A stretch of 38,347 nt of DNA from contig DATGIQ010000472.1 of NCBI GenBank assembly GCA_035295665.1, forward strand, positions 1-38,347, written 5' to 3'. Below are positions 16,241 to 24,643 of this stretch, piece by piece (position 1 is the stretch's first letter; every line of letters begins with the position of its first letter). Below the pieces are notes generated by a model. It had not been told where the DNA came from, searched no databases, and saw nothing but the letters and a program-made list of their open reading frames with translations. This DNA comes from DATGIQ01 sp035295665 (GTDB lineage: Bacteria; Planctomycetota; Planctomycetia; Gemmatales; Gemmataceae). The position numbers were made by a program, and so were the translations under genes.

Positions 16241-18160
16241 ATGGAGAATGGACGGGCATCCGAAACGCTGGTTCCCTCACACCCCTTGCAGTGGTTCCCG
16301 GAATTCTGGGAACTGGGCCGCAAACGTCTTCGGCCGCAAGCTCGCCTGCTCGGCTTGTCCTTGATCGTCGGCATCATTGCCGGCGTGGGGGCGGTGGTCT
16401 TCTTCGGCGCTTGCCAGCTCGTGTTCCGGTATTCGCTTGATGCGGTGGCCGGCTATCATCCACATACCCCGGGAGGAGAGCCCCCACTCTTCGGGGAAAC
16501 CACCGGGCCGCTTCACCCCTGGCTGCTCCTTCTCGTTCCAACGATTGGCGGGATTTTCAGCGGCATCATCGTCTTCAGCCTGGCTCCAGAAGCGGAAGGG
16601 CACGGCACGGACTCCGCCATTGCCGCGTACCACTACCAGCAAGGGCTTATCCGCCCCCGGGTTCCCCTGGTCAAGATCATCGCCAGCGCGTTGACGCTTG
16701 GCTCCGGCGGTTCTGGCGGCCGGGAAGGGCCAATTGCCCAGATCGGGGCTGGCTTCGGCTCGTTCCTGGGGGGCGCGTGCCGGTTGCGCCCGGTGGAGCG
16801 GCGCATCTTGATGGCGGCCGGGATGGGGGCGGGTGTCGCCGCCATCTTCCGGGCACCGTTGGCCGGGGCTCTGTTCGCGGCCGAGGTGCTCTACCGTTCC
16901 CCGGATTTCGAATCCGAAGTCATCATCCCCGCCGGCCTGGCCAGCGTGATCGCCTATTGCACATTTGGCCTGGCCTTTGGGTGGAAGCCGCTCTTCACTC
17001 TCCCGGTAGAACTGTTGAATGTCCTCACCTTCGATAACCCGCTCACCCTGGTGCTATACACGCTGCTGGCCCTGTTCCTGGTTGTGTTGGCGATGCTCTA
17101 CACCCGGACCTTTTATGGATTGACTTACCTGTTCCATCGCCTGGGTCTGCGCCCGCATCTGAAGCCGGCGGTGGGCGCGTGCTCGAGCGGGCTGTTGGGT
17201 GTGGCGCTCTATTATCTGCTCGGCCAAAACGGACAAGTTCTTGCGGTCTTGTCGTTCGGCTACGGCATTTTGCAGGATGCGATGACCGTGTCGGCGGACG
17301 GCCCGGCCAGTCTCTTCTTCGGGTTGGTCCTGCTGGCGGTGGCGCTGGGCAAAATCGTGACCACTGGCTTGACCATCGGTAGCGGCGGCTCTGGCGGCGT
17401 CTTTGGGCCGTCGATGGTGATTGGCGGCTGCGGCGGCGGAGCGCTCGGCATCTTCCTGAGCTGGCTCTGGCCGACCTTAATGCCCCATCCCGCGAACTTC
17501 GTCATCGTCGGCATGGCGGGATTCTTCGCGGCCGCTGCCAAGACACCTTTTTCGACCTTGGTCATGGTCAGTGAGATGACGGGCAACTACAACCTGCTCT
17601 TGCCGACCTTGTGGGTATGTGCCTTGGCGTTCCTGTTATCGGACGAGCAGTCCATTTACCGATCCCAGGTGGAGAGTCGGTCGCGCTCTCCCGCCCACCA
17701 GGGAGATTATGTCCGGGAAGTCTTGGCTGGCTTGCGGGTGAGCCAGTTCATGACGCCCCAGGATCAGGCGCCCGTGCTCCGTCCGGGAGACCGGCTCGAT
17801 CGCGTGCTCCAGCGCCTCGCCAGCAGCCCGTTCCAATCGCTCCCGGTAACGGATGAAGCGAGCCAGCTCCTTGGTGTGGTCAGTTTGGAAGAGGTTCACC
17901 TGGCCTCGCAGTCGCCGCACCTGCGCCCCGTGATCGTGGCCGAAGACCTGATGCGCAGCGATGTCTCGCCGCTCCATCCGGAGGACCGGCTTGATCGAGC
18001 CCTGGAGCTGTTCGTGGAGAACGACATGCTGGCGTTGCCCGTAGTGGATGGCCCGCCCGGTCAGCGCGTCCTGGGCGTGGTGAAGCGCTCCGACATTGCC
18101 AGTACCTATCTCCGCCATGTGCACGGGATCACGACCGCTCAAGATGGAGCCCACGGTTAA
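16241..18160 (+). CDS. ClC-type chloride channel with two CBS domains
   Basis: A 639-residue inner-membrane ClC protein: about 470 residues of membrane domain followed by two CBS domains (from VSQFMTPQDQAPVLRPGD, and EDLMRSDVSPLHPEDRLD). The gating-glutamate motif G-R-E-G-P is intact (GSGGSGGREGPIAQIG), and the helix N motif is GGVFGPSMVIGG. The helix D motif, usually G-S-G-I-P, reads GHGTD here. At the position of the proton glutamate (ClC-ec1 I-I-E-E-M) this protein has AAEVLY, that is E-V as in ClC channels. This hints at channel rather than 2:1 antiporter behaviour, but this is inference. The CBS pair probably senses adenine nucleotides. Divergent from ribokinase; a strong inverted repeat follows the stop. 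Confidence 0.92.
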   Translation: MENGRASETLVPSHPLQWFPEFWELGRKRLRPQARLLGLSLIVGIIAGVGAVVFFGACQLVFRYSLDAVAGYHPHTPGGEPPLFGETTGPLHPWLLLLVPTIGGIFSGIIVFSLAPEAEGHGTDSAIAAYHYQQGLIRPRVPLVKIIASALTLGSGGSGGREGPIAQIGAGFGSFLGGACRLRPVERRILMAAGMGAGVAAIFRAPLAGALFAAEVLYRSPDFESEVIIPAGLASVIAYCTFGLAFGWKPLFTLPVELLNVLTFDNPLTLVLYTLLALFLVVLAMLYTRTFYGLTYLFHRLGLRPHLKPAVGACSSGLLGVALYYLLGQNGQVLAVLSFGYGILQDAMTVSADGPASLFFGLVLLAVALGKIVTTGLTIGSGGSGGVFGPSMVIGGCGGGALGIFLSWLWPTLMPHPANFVIVGMAGFFAAAAKTPFSTLVMVSEMTGNYNLLLPTLWVCALAFLLSDEQSIYRSQVESRSRSPAHQGDYVREVLAGLRVSQFMTPQDQAPVLRPGDRLDRVLQRLASSPFQSLPVTDEASQLLGVVSLEEVHLASQSPHLRPVIVAEDLMRSDVSPLHPEDRLDRALELFVENDMLALPVVDGPPGQRVLGVVKRSDIASTYLRHVHGITTAQDGAHG

Positions 18161-18175
18161 ATGATCGTGCAACCG

Positions 18176-18233
18176 ACAAGCCGGACGCGTCCGCTCGGGA
18201 TGCCGCGGTCCTTCGCTGGCGCGTCCGGCTTGT
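18176..18233. terminator. Inverted repeat between convergent genes
   Basis: ACAAGCCGGACGCG (18176-18189) is repeated in exact inverted form at 18220-18233 with a 30-base loop. It starts 16 bases after the ClC stop and 37 bases before the stop of the convergent membrane-protein gene, so it may terminate both. There is no T-tract. Confidence 0.55.
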
Positions 18234-18269
18234 GGACTGCCGAAGCATCGATGCGGAGTGAGATGGAGT

Positions 18270-19220
18270 TCACTTGCCGAAGTCGAGGTAATCCTGGATC
18301 GACGGCTCCGGCGCACCGGAAGAAGTCCGGCCAGAGTCCTCGGCAAACTTGTGCTGCGCCAGCGCCAGGGCGACAGCCACCGGTACGGTGACCAGCACCA
18401 CCCGTGCAAGCCCACGCGGCAATTCGGGCAGCCAACAGAGAAGGAGCCCGAAGAAGAGCAGGGCACCGTGCGCGGTCGCGAGCTGACCGAAAAAGCGGCC
18501 GATCACCAGCAGGGCGAATAACCCCACGATGCCCAGGCTCAACGCACCCTCTCCAGGGAAGGGTTGCCGTAGGGCCAGCGAAGCGGCCACGATACCGGCC
18601 AGGGCTGCCGCCAGCGGCAAGCCGATCTCCCCACCGCTGGCGTAGCCGGAGAGCATGATCGTGATTGCCGCCCCGGCCACCGCGATGGCCACGGCAAACA
18701 GAACGGAATGTCCTTTACTTTTTCCTGGTTCCGCGGCTGGAGCGATCCGCCGGGCCAGCAGGACCAGGGCCATCCAGACGCCTGCCAGCGCCGCAGCCAA
18801 ACCGCCCAGGATCATCCACGTTTGCGTCGGTGTCCATTCTCGTGTGCCGGGGCCCGCCAGATCGGTGAGGTAGCTCGAATGGTACAGCAAAATGGGGGCT
18901 GCGCTGGCAGCGATCCCGAACCGGAGCAGCCAGACCAGCCAACCAGACCGTCCCGCAACAGCGGCGACGAGCTCGATCCCGGCGAGAATGGGGAGCAGGA
19001 GGAACAGAAGCCGATCTTGATCTTCCTGCGGTGGCCAATGTGGCCGCAGTCCGATCCACCAGCAACCGATGAACATTCCCAGGCTCAGACCCACCACCGA
19101 GCCGGCCGAAGCCAGCTTGGGCCGCGGCGATCGCCAGAGCCCCGCACAGAGCAGAAGCACCGCGGCGGCCGTCAGGCCCGCCGCGGCGATTGCTTCCAGG
19201 ATCAGTTTCGGGTCAGGCAT
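18270..19220 (-). CDS. Polytopic membrane protein, unknown
   Basis: A 316-residue integral membrane protein with roughly nine or ten hydrophobic segments (for example ILEAIAAAGLTAAAVLLLCA, LLFLLLPILAGIELVAAVAG and GIVGLFALLVIGRFFGQLAT). It is alanine/leucine-rich and ends in a short acidic, polar tail. No family motif was recognised. The start at 19220 (MPDPKLI) has GGGAG about ten bases upstream. It begins 19 bases after the YceI gene, so the two are almost certainly co-transcribed. Confidence 0.75.
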   Translation of the reverse strand: MPDPKLILEAIAAAGLTAAAVLLLCAGLWRSPRPKLASAGSVVGLSLGMFIGCWWIGLRPHWPPQEDQDRLLFLLLPILAGIELVAAVAGRSGWLVWLLRFGIAASAAPILLYHSSYLTDLAGPGTREWTPTQTWMILGGLAAALAGVWMALVLLARRIAPAAEPGKSKGHSVLFAVAIAVAGAAITIMLSGYASGGEIGLPLAAALAGIVAASLALRQPFPGEGALSLGIVGLFALLVIGRFFGQLATAHGALLFFGLLLCWLPELPRGLARVVLVTVPVAVALALAQHKFAEDSGRTSSGAPEPSIQDYLDFGK

Positions 19221-19239
19221 GGGACGTTTTCTCCCTGCG

Positions 19240-19824
19240 TTACCGCTTGGTCCCTTCCAAGCCGACGGCGATGCGCACTTCATCGCCCAGGGCCTTGGCG
19301 AACTGCTCCGCCCCTACGCCGAACTCGGAGCGTTTGACCGACAGCTCGGCCGCAAATCCGGTGCGCTGGGTGCCTGGGGGAAATTGGGCCGCTCGGCCGC
19401 CGACCACTTCGAACTTGACGGGCTTGGTGGCGCCGTGCATGGTGAGGTCGCCCGTCACTTCGTAGCCGTCCTTGATTGGCTTGACGCTGGTGCTCTTGAA
19501 CGTGATGGCGGGGAATTGCTTGGTGTTGAAGAAGTCCGGACTGCGTAGGTGGCTGTCGCGCTTGGGGTTGTTGGTGTCGATGCTCTCCGCCTTGATGGTC
19601 ATCTCGAACGAACATTTGCTGGCATCGGCCGGATCGAGCACAAAATTGCCAGTGAATTCATTGAACCGCCCGAACACGGGGGCCAGCCCGAGGTGCGAGA
19701 TCTTGAAATACACGCTGGAATGCATCGGATCCACCGTGTAGTTATCCGCAGCGTGGGCCGGTACGCCGGCTCCAATCAGGGTAACGAGGAAGGCGACGAC
19801 CACTCCAAGCAGGCGCTGGCGCAT
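19240..19824 (-). CDS. YceI family periplasmic protein
   Basis: A 194-residue secreted protein with a signal peptide (MRQRLLGVVVAFLVTLIGAG, cleavage near AHAADN). The YceI lipocalin-like domain follows: YTVDPMHSSVYFKISHLG at the start, then SFEMTIKAESIDTNN, and DGYEVTGDLTMHGATKPV in the second half, all diagnostic. YceI barrels bind long isoprenoid or other lipidic ligands in the periplasm. Length is normal. It is followed 19 bases later by the polytopic membrane protein on the same strand. Confidence 0.92.
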   Translation of the reverse strand: MRQRLLGVVVAFLVTLIGAGVPAHAADNYTVDPMHSSVYFKISHLGLAPVFGRFNEFTGNFVLDPADASKCSFEMTIKAESIDTNNPKRDSHLRSPDFFNTKQFPAITFKSTSVKPIKDGYEVTGDLTMHGATKPVKFEVVGGRAAQFPPGTQRTGFAAELSVKRSEFGVGAEQFAKALGDEVRIAVGLEGTKR

Positions 19825-19868
19825 AACGCAGACTCCTTTTCAAAAAGTGTGTCCAACAACCATCGTGC

Positions 19869-19901
19869 GTTTCGCGGCGGATCTGCAAGGTGCCGCGAAA
19901 C
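19869..19901. repeat. Short palindrome related to the 97-bp repeat
   Basis: GTTTCGCGGC (19869-19878) and its inverted copy (19892-19901) enclose 13 bases. The run TTTCGCGGCGG is identical to the arm of the 97-bp repeats at 2131 and 26964, and TGTCC lies nearby upstream. It is 31 bases beyond the stop of the PQQ-like gene (minus strand). It may be a degenerate copy or an independent terminator. Confidence 0.5.
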
Positions 19902-19931
19902 GAGAACTCCCATACGGATGCGCAAACCATC

Positions 19932-21779
19932 CTACCGGGCATGCGAAAGGAAGCTGCTCGCTTCCCCCAGTTGGTAGCAGGCCACTTCCTCACCATTGCG
20001 AACGAACAATTTGCCGTGAGCCACCACTGGGTGATTCCATGTTTTTCCTTCGATCGCCTGGAAGCGGCCCCGTTCCTTGTAACCGTCGGGGCTTGCATCC
20101 ACCAGGGCGACCTCCCCCTTTTCCGAGAGCACGAGCAAAAGATCCTGGTCGGCCAACAGCAACACCTGACCATTGCCGTAGCCCCGCGTGCGCCATTTCT
20201 TCTCGCCCCCCTCGAGGCTCACGCAAGTGAAGAAGTTGCCGTCAAAACCATAGAGATAGCCACGATGCACCACCAGATCGTTGAAATAGGGATTGATGGC
20301 ACGACTGGTCCAGACCTCTTGCGTTTCCCAGCCGTCCCCCTTGCGTTGGATGTGCACCCGCCGGGTCCCGCGGCCGAAACCGCTGCCGAGCAGAAGGTCC
20401 GAATCATTCAGCACAGTCGGCTGCACCACGCGCGCCATCCCCTTATCCAGCGGCCAGCTGTGTTGCCAGAGGACCTCACCCCGGGTCGGGTCAAATGCGA
20501 TGAGTCCTTCACCCGTCGTGAGAACCAACTGCTCGACACCCTCCAGCCGAACCGGATGCAGGGAGCAGTAACTGACTTGCTCTTCGCCCGCATTCCAGAG
20601 CAAATCGCCGGAAGCCGCATTGTAGCCGAGCACCATCTTCCCGTCCGGCCCCCCTGCGAAAACGGTTACCACTCCTTGAGTGATGAGGGGAGAAGCGGAG
20701 AATCCCCAGGTCGGGACCTTGGCTCCGGAATCGGCCACGATATCGCGTGACCACACGACCCGGCCGCTTGCCGCATCAAGGCACAGGAGCCGGCCGGCAG
20801 CCCCCTGGGCGTAGATCTTGCCGTCGTGGAACGTCGGCGTGGCCCGTGGGCCCGGACCCGACACCAATTCTGCAAACCGGGTCGATTCGGAATGGGCCCA
20901 GATTTCCGTGCCGGAATCGCGATCGTAACAGACCACCGCCTCGCTGTCGTCACGCTGTTCCTGGGTATACAGATGCGTCCCCACCACCGCAAAAGACGAC
21001 CAGCCCGGTCCAATCCGATGCCGCCACAGCAGTCTTGGCGGGCTCGCCTTCCAATCGGTGGCAATCCGGACGCCGGTTCGCCGGCCATCGCGGTCCGGCC
21101 CACGAAATCCCGGCCAATCCCCTGGCTGAAGGGTCAGTGGCTCGGCAGCTGGGCGATCCGCACTTGCTTCGCTTCTGGGCTTGGCAGCGATTTCGGCGAG
21201 GAACCGCTGCTCGGCTGTGGGTCGCCAGCGATACTGAAAGGTCGCCGACATGTTGCCATCGATCCCCTCAAAGCGGAGGAGCGTAAAATACCCCCAGGCC
21301 AGCACGAACACGACGACCAACCCGACCCGGCGGACCGGCCAGCGCAGCAACGGCGTGAGGACAAGCCAAAGCACCCAGGCCGTCGTGACGACAGGGAGAG
21401 CGTAGATGGCCACGCCAAACAGGCCGAAGCCAGAATTGAAGAATGGGTACGCAGCGGCGCCGGCAGCGGCGCAGGCCAAGAGTCCAAGCCAACGGTCGGT
21501 CCAGCGGAGGCGGCTTGCAAGCACCCACCAGACCGCCAAGGCCAGCACCGCGAGGACGGGGCCCCACATCATGGTGATGAAATGCGTGAACGTGGCAGGA
21601 ACAATCCAACCGGGCACCGTGATGAGCAACCATTCGGCGATCACGATCACCACGCCGGGCCACAGGCGCAAGCGTGTCTCCCCACGCGTGCCTGCCCGGG
21701 GAGAGTCTCCTGCGGTCGAAGATGCTTGCGATCCCGTCGGGCGCGGGTCTGACGGAAGCGGAAGAGTGGTGTCGCTCAT
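19932..21779 (-). CDS. Membrane-anchored PQQ-like beta-propeller protein
   Basis: A 615-residue protein. The first about 180 residues contain several membrane helices (for example VVIVIAEWLLITVPGWIVPA and AVWWVLAS). The rest is an eight-bladed PQQ/quinoprotein-type propeller with blade motifs such as GRLLCLDAASGRVVWSRD, LIAFDPTRGEVLWQHSW and a GDWPGFRGPDRDGR entry typical of planctomycete proteins. The propeller is probably extracytoplasmic. There is no evidence that it binds PQQ; many of these proteins act as scaffolds. The start at 21779 has an excellent AGGAGG. It follows csrA on the same strand. Confidence 0.88.
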   Translation of the reverse strand: MSDTTLPLPSDPRPTGSQASSTAGDSPRAGTRGETRLRLWPGVVIVIAEWLLITVPGWIVPATFTHFITMMWGPVLAVLALAVWWVLASRLRWTDRWLGLLACAAAGAAAYPFFNSGFGLFGVAIYALPVVTTAWVLWLVLTPLLRWPVRRVGLVVVFVLAWGYFTLLRFEGIDGNMSATFQYRWRPTAEQRFLAEIAAKPRSEASADRPAAEPLTLQPGDWPGFRGPDRDGRRTGVRIATDWKASPPRLLWRHRIGPGWSSFAVVGTHLYTQEQRDDSEAVVCYDRDSGTEIWAHSESTRFAELVSGPGPRATPTFHDGKIYAQGAAGRLLCLDAASGRVVWSRDIVADSGAKVPTWGFSASPLITQGVVTVFAGGPDGKMVLGYNAASGDLLWNAGEEQVSYCSLHPVRLEGVEQLVLTTGEGLIAFDPTRGEVLWQHSWPLDKGMARVVQPTVLNDSDLLLGSGFGRGTRRVHIQRKGDGWETQEVWTSRAINPYFNDLVVHRGYLYGFDGNFFTCVSLEGGEKKWRTRGYGNGQVLLLADQDLLLVLSEKGEVALVDASPDGYKERGRFQAIEGKTWNHPVVAHGKLFVRNGEEVACYQLGEASSFLSHAR

Positions 21780-21895
21780 ACAATCCTCCTGAGTTCGTTG
21801 AGACCAACCGTCCCAGCGCACGGCTCGGCCGTGAGGGTTCCCAGAAAGCTACCCCAGCCAGCCGGGTTCAGCAAGCCCGCCTGCCACGGCGCCGG

Positions 21896-22087
21896 CTACC
21901 CCTTCACAGGGAGACGGTGGGTCGGGGAGCATTGTTGGTTCCAGATTTCTTCACGGTACACGGCCACGTCGGGCGGCGCCGTGATTCCAAGCCGGACGCG
22001 GTTGCCTTCGACGGCAATCACCGTGACCGCCAGCTGGTACTCCGGCAGCAAGATCCGTTCACCGATTTTGCGACTGAGGACGAGCAT
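21896..22087 (-). CDS. csrA: Carbon storage regulator CsrA
   Basis: A 63-residue CsrA, the dimeric RNA-binding protein that blocks or alters translation by binding GGA motifs in leaders. MLVLSRKIGERILLPEYQ at the N-terminus and VRLGITAPPDVAVYREEIW in the middle are the canonical RNA-contacting strands (L4 and R-E-E-I conserved). AGGAGG precedes the ATG. The start lies inside the 3' end of the upstream small membrane-protein gene (29-base overlap), so translation may be coupled. A TetR regulator and its candidate operators lie immediately upstream, which would place csrA under TetR control. No FliW or flagellar gene is in view. Confidence 0.95.
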   Translation of the reverse strand: MLVLSRKIGERILLPEYQLAVTVIAVEGNRVRLGITAPPDVAVYREEIWNQQCSPTHRLPVKG

Positions 22088-22454
22088 ACATCTCCCTCCT
22101 TGAGTAAGCCCTCTCCCTCTGTTGCGAACCTCGATCGAAGCTGCGGCCCCCAGCCGCACGCTTATTCTTCGCTGCAAAGAACGTCGGCTTTTTGGTGGCA
22201 TTGCGGGGGAGTGCCCGGGCCATCTCGTTGGCCGCGTAGGCATCCAGGGCCGCGTGCAGCCTCCGCTTGGCACGGGTCTGAAACTGCCACACGATGCCGC
22301 CCAGCGCCGCTGCAGCGAGCATCCCCGCCACGAGCGGTTGAGCGCGGAACCCGTTTGCTTGCCAGAGCCAAACGGCGCCAAGCCCAGCCATTCCAAGGAT
22401 TGCGGGGGGCCCAACCTGTGCCAGGAGCTTGCGGCCAAGCCAATGGTTTTGCAT
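22059..22454 (-). CDS. Small two-helix membrane protein upstream of csrA
   Basis: A 131-residue protein with two adjacent hydrophobic helices (AILGMAGLGAVWLWQ and LVAGMLAAAALGGIVWQF) and a long basic C-terminal tail. It is unrecognised. GGAG lies a few bases before the ATG at 22454. Its tail (after about residue 100) reads over the csrA ribosome site and start and is very arginine- and glutamine-rich, so that part may be poorly conserved. It begins 49 bases after the tetR stop, and a candidate operator lies between the two. Confidence 0.55.
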   Translation of the reverse strand: MQNHWLGRKLLAQVGPPAILGMAGLGAVWLWQANGFRAQPLVAGMLAAAALGGIVWQFQTRAKRRLHAALDAYAANEMARALPRNATKKPTFFAAKNKRAAGGRSFDRGSQQRERAYSRREMYARPQSQNR

Positions 22455-22467
22455 CCGTCACTCCGAA

Positions 22468-22481
22468 TAAGTGTGTACTTA
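22468..22481. promoter_or_regulatory. Operator-like palindrome before the csrA operon
   Basis: TAAGTGTGTACTTA is a 5-4-5 palindrome with the same layout and nearly the same centre as TGAGTGTATACTCA in front of tetR. It lies 14 bases before the start codon of the small membrane-protein gene that precedes csrA. The match suggests it is a second TetR binding site. Confidence 0.5.
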
Positions 22482-22502
22482 CCCACCAGCCCGCAAAAAA
22501 AA

Positions 22503-23195
22503 CTAGCAGGCGAACAATGCCAGGGCCTTTGGGTTGTAGTGGCGTTGGATCACCTCTTCCTTGATCCCCATTCCTCGAAGGGCGAACCAAACCACGTGCT
22601 CTACGAGTTTCTCCCGCGGCAGCCCATAGTCGATGACAGGCTTGGCCGGGAACAAGTGGATCATCAGCATGGCAACCAAATCGTGGGCGAACCAGCCGCG
22701 CAAGCTGGGACAAAGCGGTCCCTCGCTGGCCTCGCCGGCGGCCACGGCAGCCTGGATGCACTCCTCGACCTTGCGGACCCACTGGCTCGGCATTCCTTGA
22801 AGAAACAGGCGGGCGAATTCGCCATCTTCCAACATGCTTCGAAGCATGAGCCGGATCTGGGTCCCCTCTTCGCCATCGCAACCCGCTGGCCTTCCCAGCA
22901 TGTGCGAAACCAGCAGGTGGACCATCAATACCAGGGTGGACGCTGATGGCTCCAGGGCCATCAGCCGCCGGGCCATTCCTTCATTCTTTTCCTGACAGCA
23001 GGAAAGCATCATGGCCGCATAGAGAGCTTCCTTGTTGGGAAAATGCTTGAACAGCAGGGCCTCCGAGACCTCCGCGGCCTCGGCCAATTCGCGGGTCGTG
23101 GTTCCGTGGAAGCCCTTTTCTGCAAATGCGCTGCGGACGGCCTTGATGATGGCCGCACGCCGTTCTTTGCTCGATAACTTCGCCGTCGCGCGCAT
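22503..23195 (-). CDS. TetR family transcriptional regulator
   Basis: A 230-residue regulator. The helix-turn-helix domain spans roughly residues 15-61 (AAIIKAVRSAFAEKGFHG, then TTTRELAEAAEVSEALLFKH and FPNKEALYAAM), a clear TetR_N pattern. The C-terminal ligand domain is helical and unassigned. The start at 23195 begins the conserved part; a GTG seven codons upstream is possible. The promoter (TTGACC-17-TACACT) overlaps a TGAGT-N4-ACTCA palindrome, so it very likely represses itself. A similar palindrome downstream suggests it also controls the small membrane protein and csrA. The inducer is unknown. The gene ends in TAG followed by eight Ts. Confidence 0.9.
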   Translation of the reverse strand: MRATAKLSSKERRAAIIKAVRSAFAEKGFHGTTTRELAEAAEVSEALLFKHFPNKEALYAAMMLSCCQEKNEGMARRLMALEPSASTLVLMVHLLVSHMLGRPAGCDGEEGTQIRLMLRSMLEDGEFARLFLQGMPSQWVRKVEECIQAAVAAGEASEGPLCPSLRGWFAHDLVAMLMIHLFPAKPVIDYGLPREKLVEHVVWFALRGMGIKEEVIQRHYNPKALALFAC

Positions 23196-23219
23196 GGCAG
23201 TGGTCTCTCGGTTCACGTA

Positions 23220-23235
23220 GTGAGTGTATACTCAC
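23220..23235. promoter_or_regulatory. tetR operator palindrome
   Basis: GTGAGTGTATACTCAC has six-base inverted halves around GTAT. It overlaps the -10 element of the predicted tetR promoter and lies 25 bases from the start codon, the usual position for an autorepressor site. Confidence 0.6.
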
Positions 23236-23251
23236 TCACACCGAGGGTCAA
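23223..23251 (-). promoter_or_regulatory. Predicted tetR promoter
   Basis: On the minus strand TTGACC (23246-23251) is followed after 17 bases by TACACT (23223-23228), a reasonable housekeeping-sigma promoter. Its -10 is covered by the operator palindrome. Confidence 0.5.
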
Positions 23252-23304
23252 GGGCGGCTACGGGATGCTTCGTGGACGCCGCGGGCGTTGGACCTGCCGT
23301 CGCT

Positions 23305-24534
23305 TTACCACCGGACCCGAAATTGGAGCGACACATACGGCTCATCGCCAACATCGAGGCGGTTGAAATTGGTGCCGCTGGTGATGTTTTTTCCTTCGAA
23401 GAAATGGTGATCGAAAATGTAGCCACTGGCCAGGTCGATCGAAGCCCTGGGTCCGAGGACATACTGAATACCGGCCGTCAGCCGTTGATCGACGTTAAAG
23501 AACCGATCATTGCTGCTGACCCGATCCGCCAGCAGGTAGGCTTCATTCTCCGTTGCGTAAGCCACATAAATGCGGATCGGGTGGCACAGCCGATAGGTTG
23601 CGCGCGCGTGGAACGTGGTGAGCAGCATGTACGAAACATCAAAGGTCAAGTCCTCGATGGGACGCCACATCACCTGGAATGGCAAGCCGATGTTGGCCCG
23701 GAAATTCTCCGATGGCTGCCACAAGTACGCGACTCCAGGAATGGGGTAGGGCAGTTCGCTGACCGGTGAGTAGCTCAGCGAGAGGAGCCAGGCATTGTGT
23801 TCGCCCTGGGGAATGCGGAGGAACGCATTGACGCCGGCGGTCAGCTCGTCGATGCTGTGGAAGGGCTTATCGCTGGCCGACCCGAAGCTGACCGTGCCGC
23901 CTGCGATCCAGCCATTGTCGAACAGATGTCGATAGGTGGTGCCGAAGCGGATATTCCAGAGATCCTCCGGAAAAGGCTGCCGCGTGTCCGGCAGCTGGGC
24001 GTGGGTATGAAAGGTTTCGTTACGTAAGTTTGCCGACACCGACCACTCGTCCGTGGTCCCATTTTGCCACACCGGAAACGCCAGCATGAAGTCCTGCTGT
24101 AGGTAGCCCAGGTTCGAGGACTGCCCGACGACCGGCTCCGCGGGAAACCAGATTACCCGATAGTCGGCACGCACCGGAGCGTGCCCGACCACTGGATTCA
24201 TGAAAGGCGAGAACCCGCCCACCGCAGGACCGAAGGTATCCGCAGGTTGGCTTGGTGACGCCGGCGCTGGCTGGATCGGAGGCAGGGGCGGCGGAGGAGC
24301 CTCCAGGGATCCATTGGGTAACGCGGAGCCGGGTTCAGGCGCGGGCGGTAACCCAGGCCCTGGCTGACCAAGCCCGGGCGGCGGGGTATCGCGTGGCATC
24401 CCGTTCGCCTGGGAGGGACCAGAGGAGCCGCCACTGCCCGACGTCGGCCCTTGGCCTCGTGCCGGCATGGCCATGAGCACACTCAGAGAAGCGAACAACA
24501 GGGCAAGCCGTCCCGCACCGTTTATCCGGATCAT
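23305..24534 (-). CDS. Outer-membrane beta-barrel protein (DUF6268-like)
   Basis: A 409-residue exported protein. The signal peptide (LALLFASLSVLMAMPARGQG) is followed by a proline/glycine-rich linker of about 70 residues and then a strand-rich barrel (LGYLQQDFMLAFPVWQNGTT, FGTTYRHLFDNGWIAGGTVS and so on) ending in YVSLQFRVRW, an aromatic outer-membrane terminus. Layout resembles DUF6268 barrels found in Planctomycetes. Function unknown, perhaps a porin-like or surface structural barrel. The start at 24534 has AGAGAGG upstream. A predicted promoter (24615-24643) overlaps the 3' end of the methyltransferase gene. Confidence 0.8.
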   Translation of the reverse strand: MIRINGAGRLALLFASLSVLMAMPARGQGPTSGSGGSSGPSQANGMPRDTPPPGLGQPGPGLPPAPEPGSALPNGSLEAPPPPLPPIQPAPASPSQPADTFGPAVGGFSPFMNPVVGHAPVRADYRVIWFPAEPVVGQSSNLGYLQQDFMLAFPVWQNGTTDEWSVSANLRNETFHTHAQLPDTRQPFPEDLWNIRFGTTYRHLFDNGWIAGGTVSFGSASDKPFHSIDELTAGVNAFLRIPQGEHNAWLLSLSYSPVSELPYPIPGVAYLWQPSENFRANIGLPFQVMWRPIEDLTFDVSYMLLTTFHARATYRLCHPIRIYVAYATENEAYLLADRVSSNDRFFNVDQRLTAGIQYVLGPRASIDLASGYIFDHHFFEGKNITSGTNFNRLDVGDEPYVSLQFRVRW

Positions 24535-24614
24535 CGTAGTCTTGCCTCTCTGCGGGTCTTGCCTGGTATCCCCACCTTTTGGTCTGAGCGGGACAAGAAC
24601 CACGGGAAAGCTGG

Positions 24615-24643
24615 GGTATAGTATCAAGTCGCGACATGCTCAA
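24615..24643 (-). promoter_or_regulatory. Predicted promoter for the barrel gene
   Basis: Minus-strand TTGAGC (24638-24643), a 17-base spacer and TATACC (24615-24620). The start point would fall about 75 bases before the ATG at 24534, giving the barrel gene its own promoter even though it follows the methyltransferase gene closely. Confidence 0.5.

Noticed and set aside
19890..20750. Plus-strand frame of 286 codons opposite the PQQ-like gene
   Set aside because: Antisense to a clear propeller domain; no motifs of its own.
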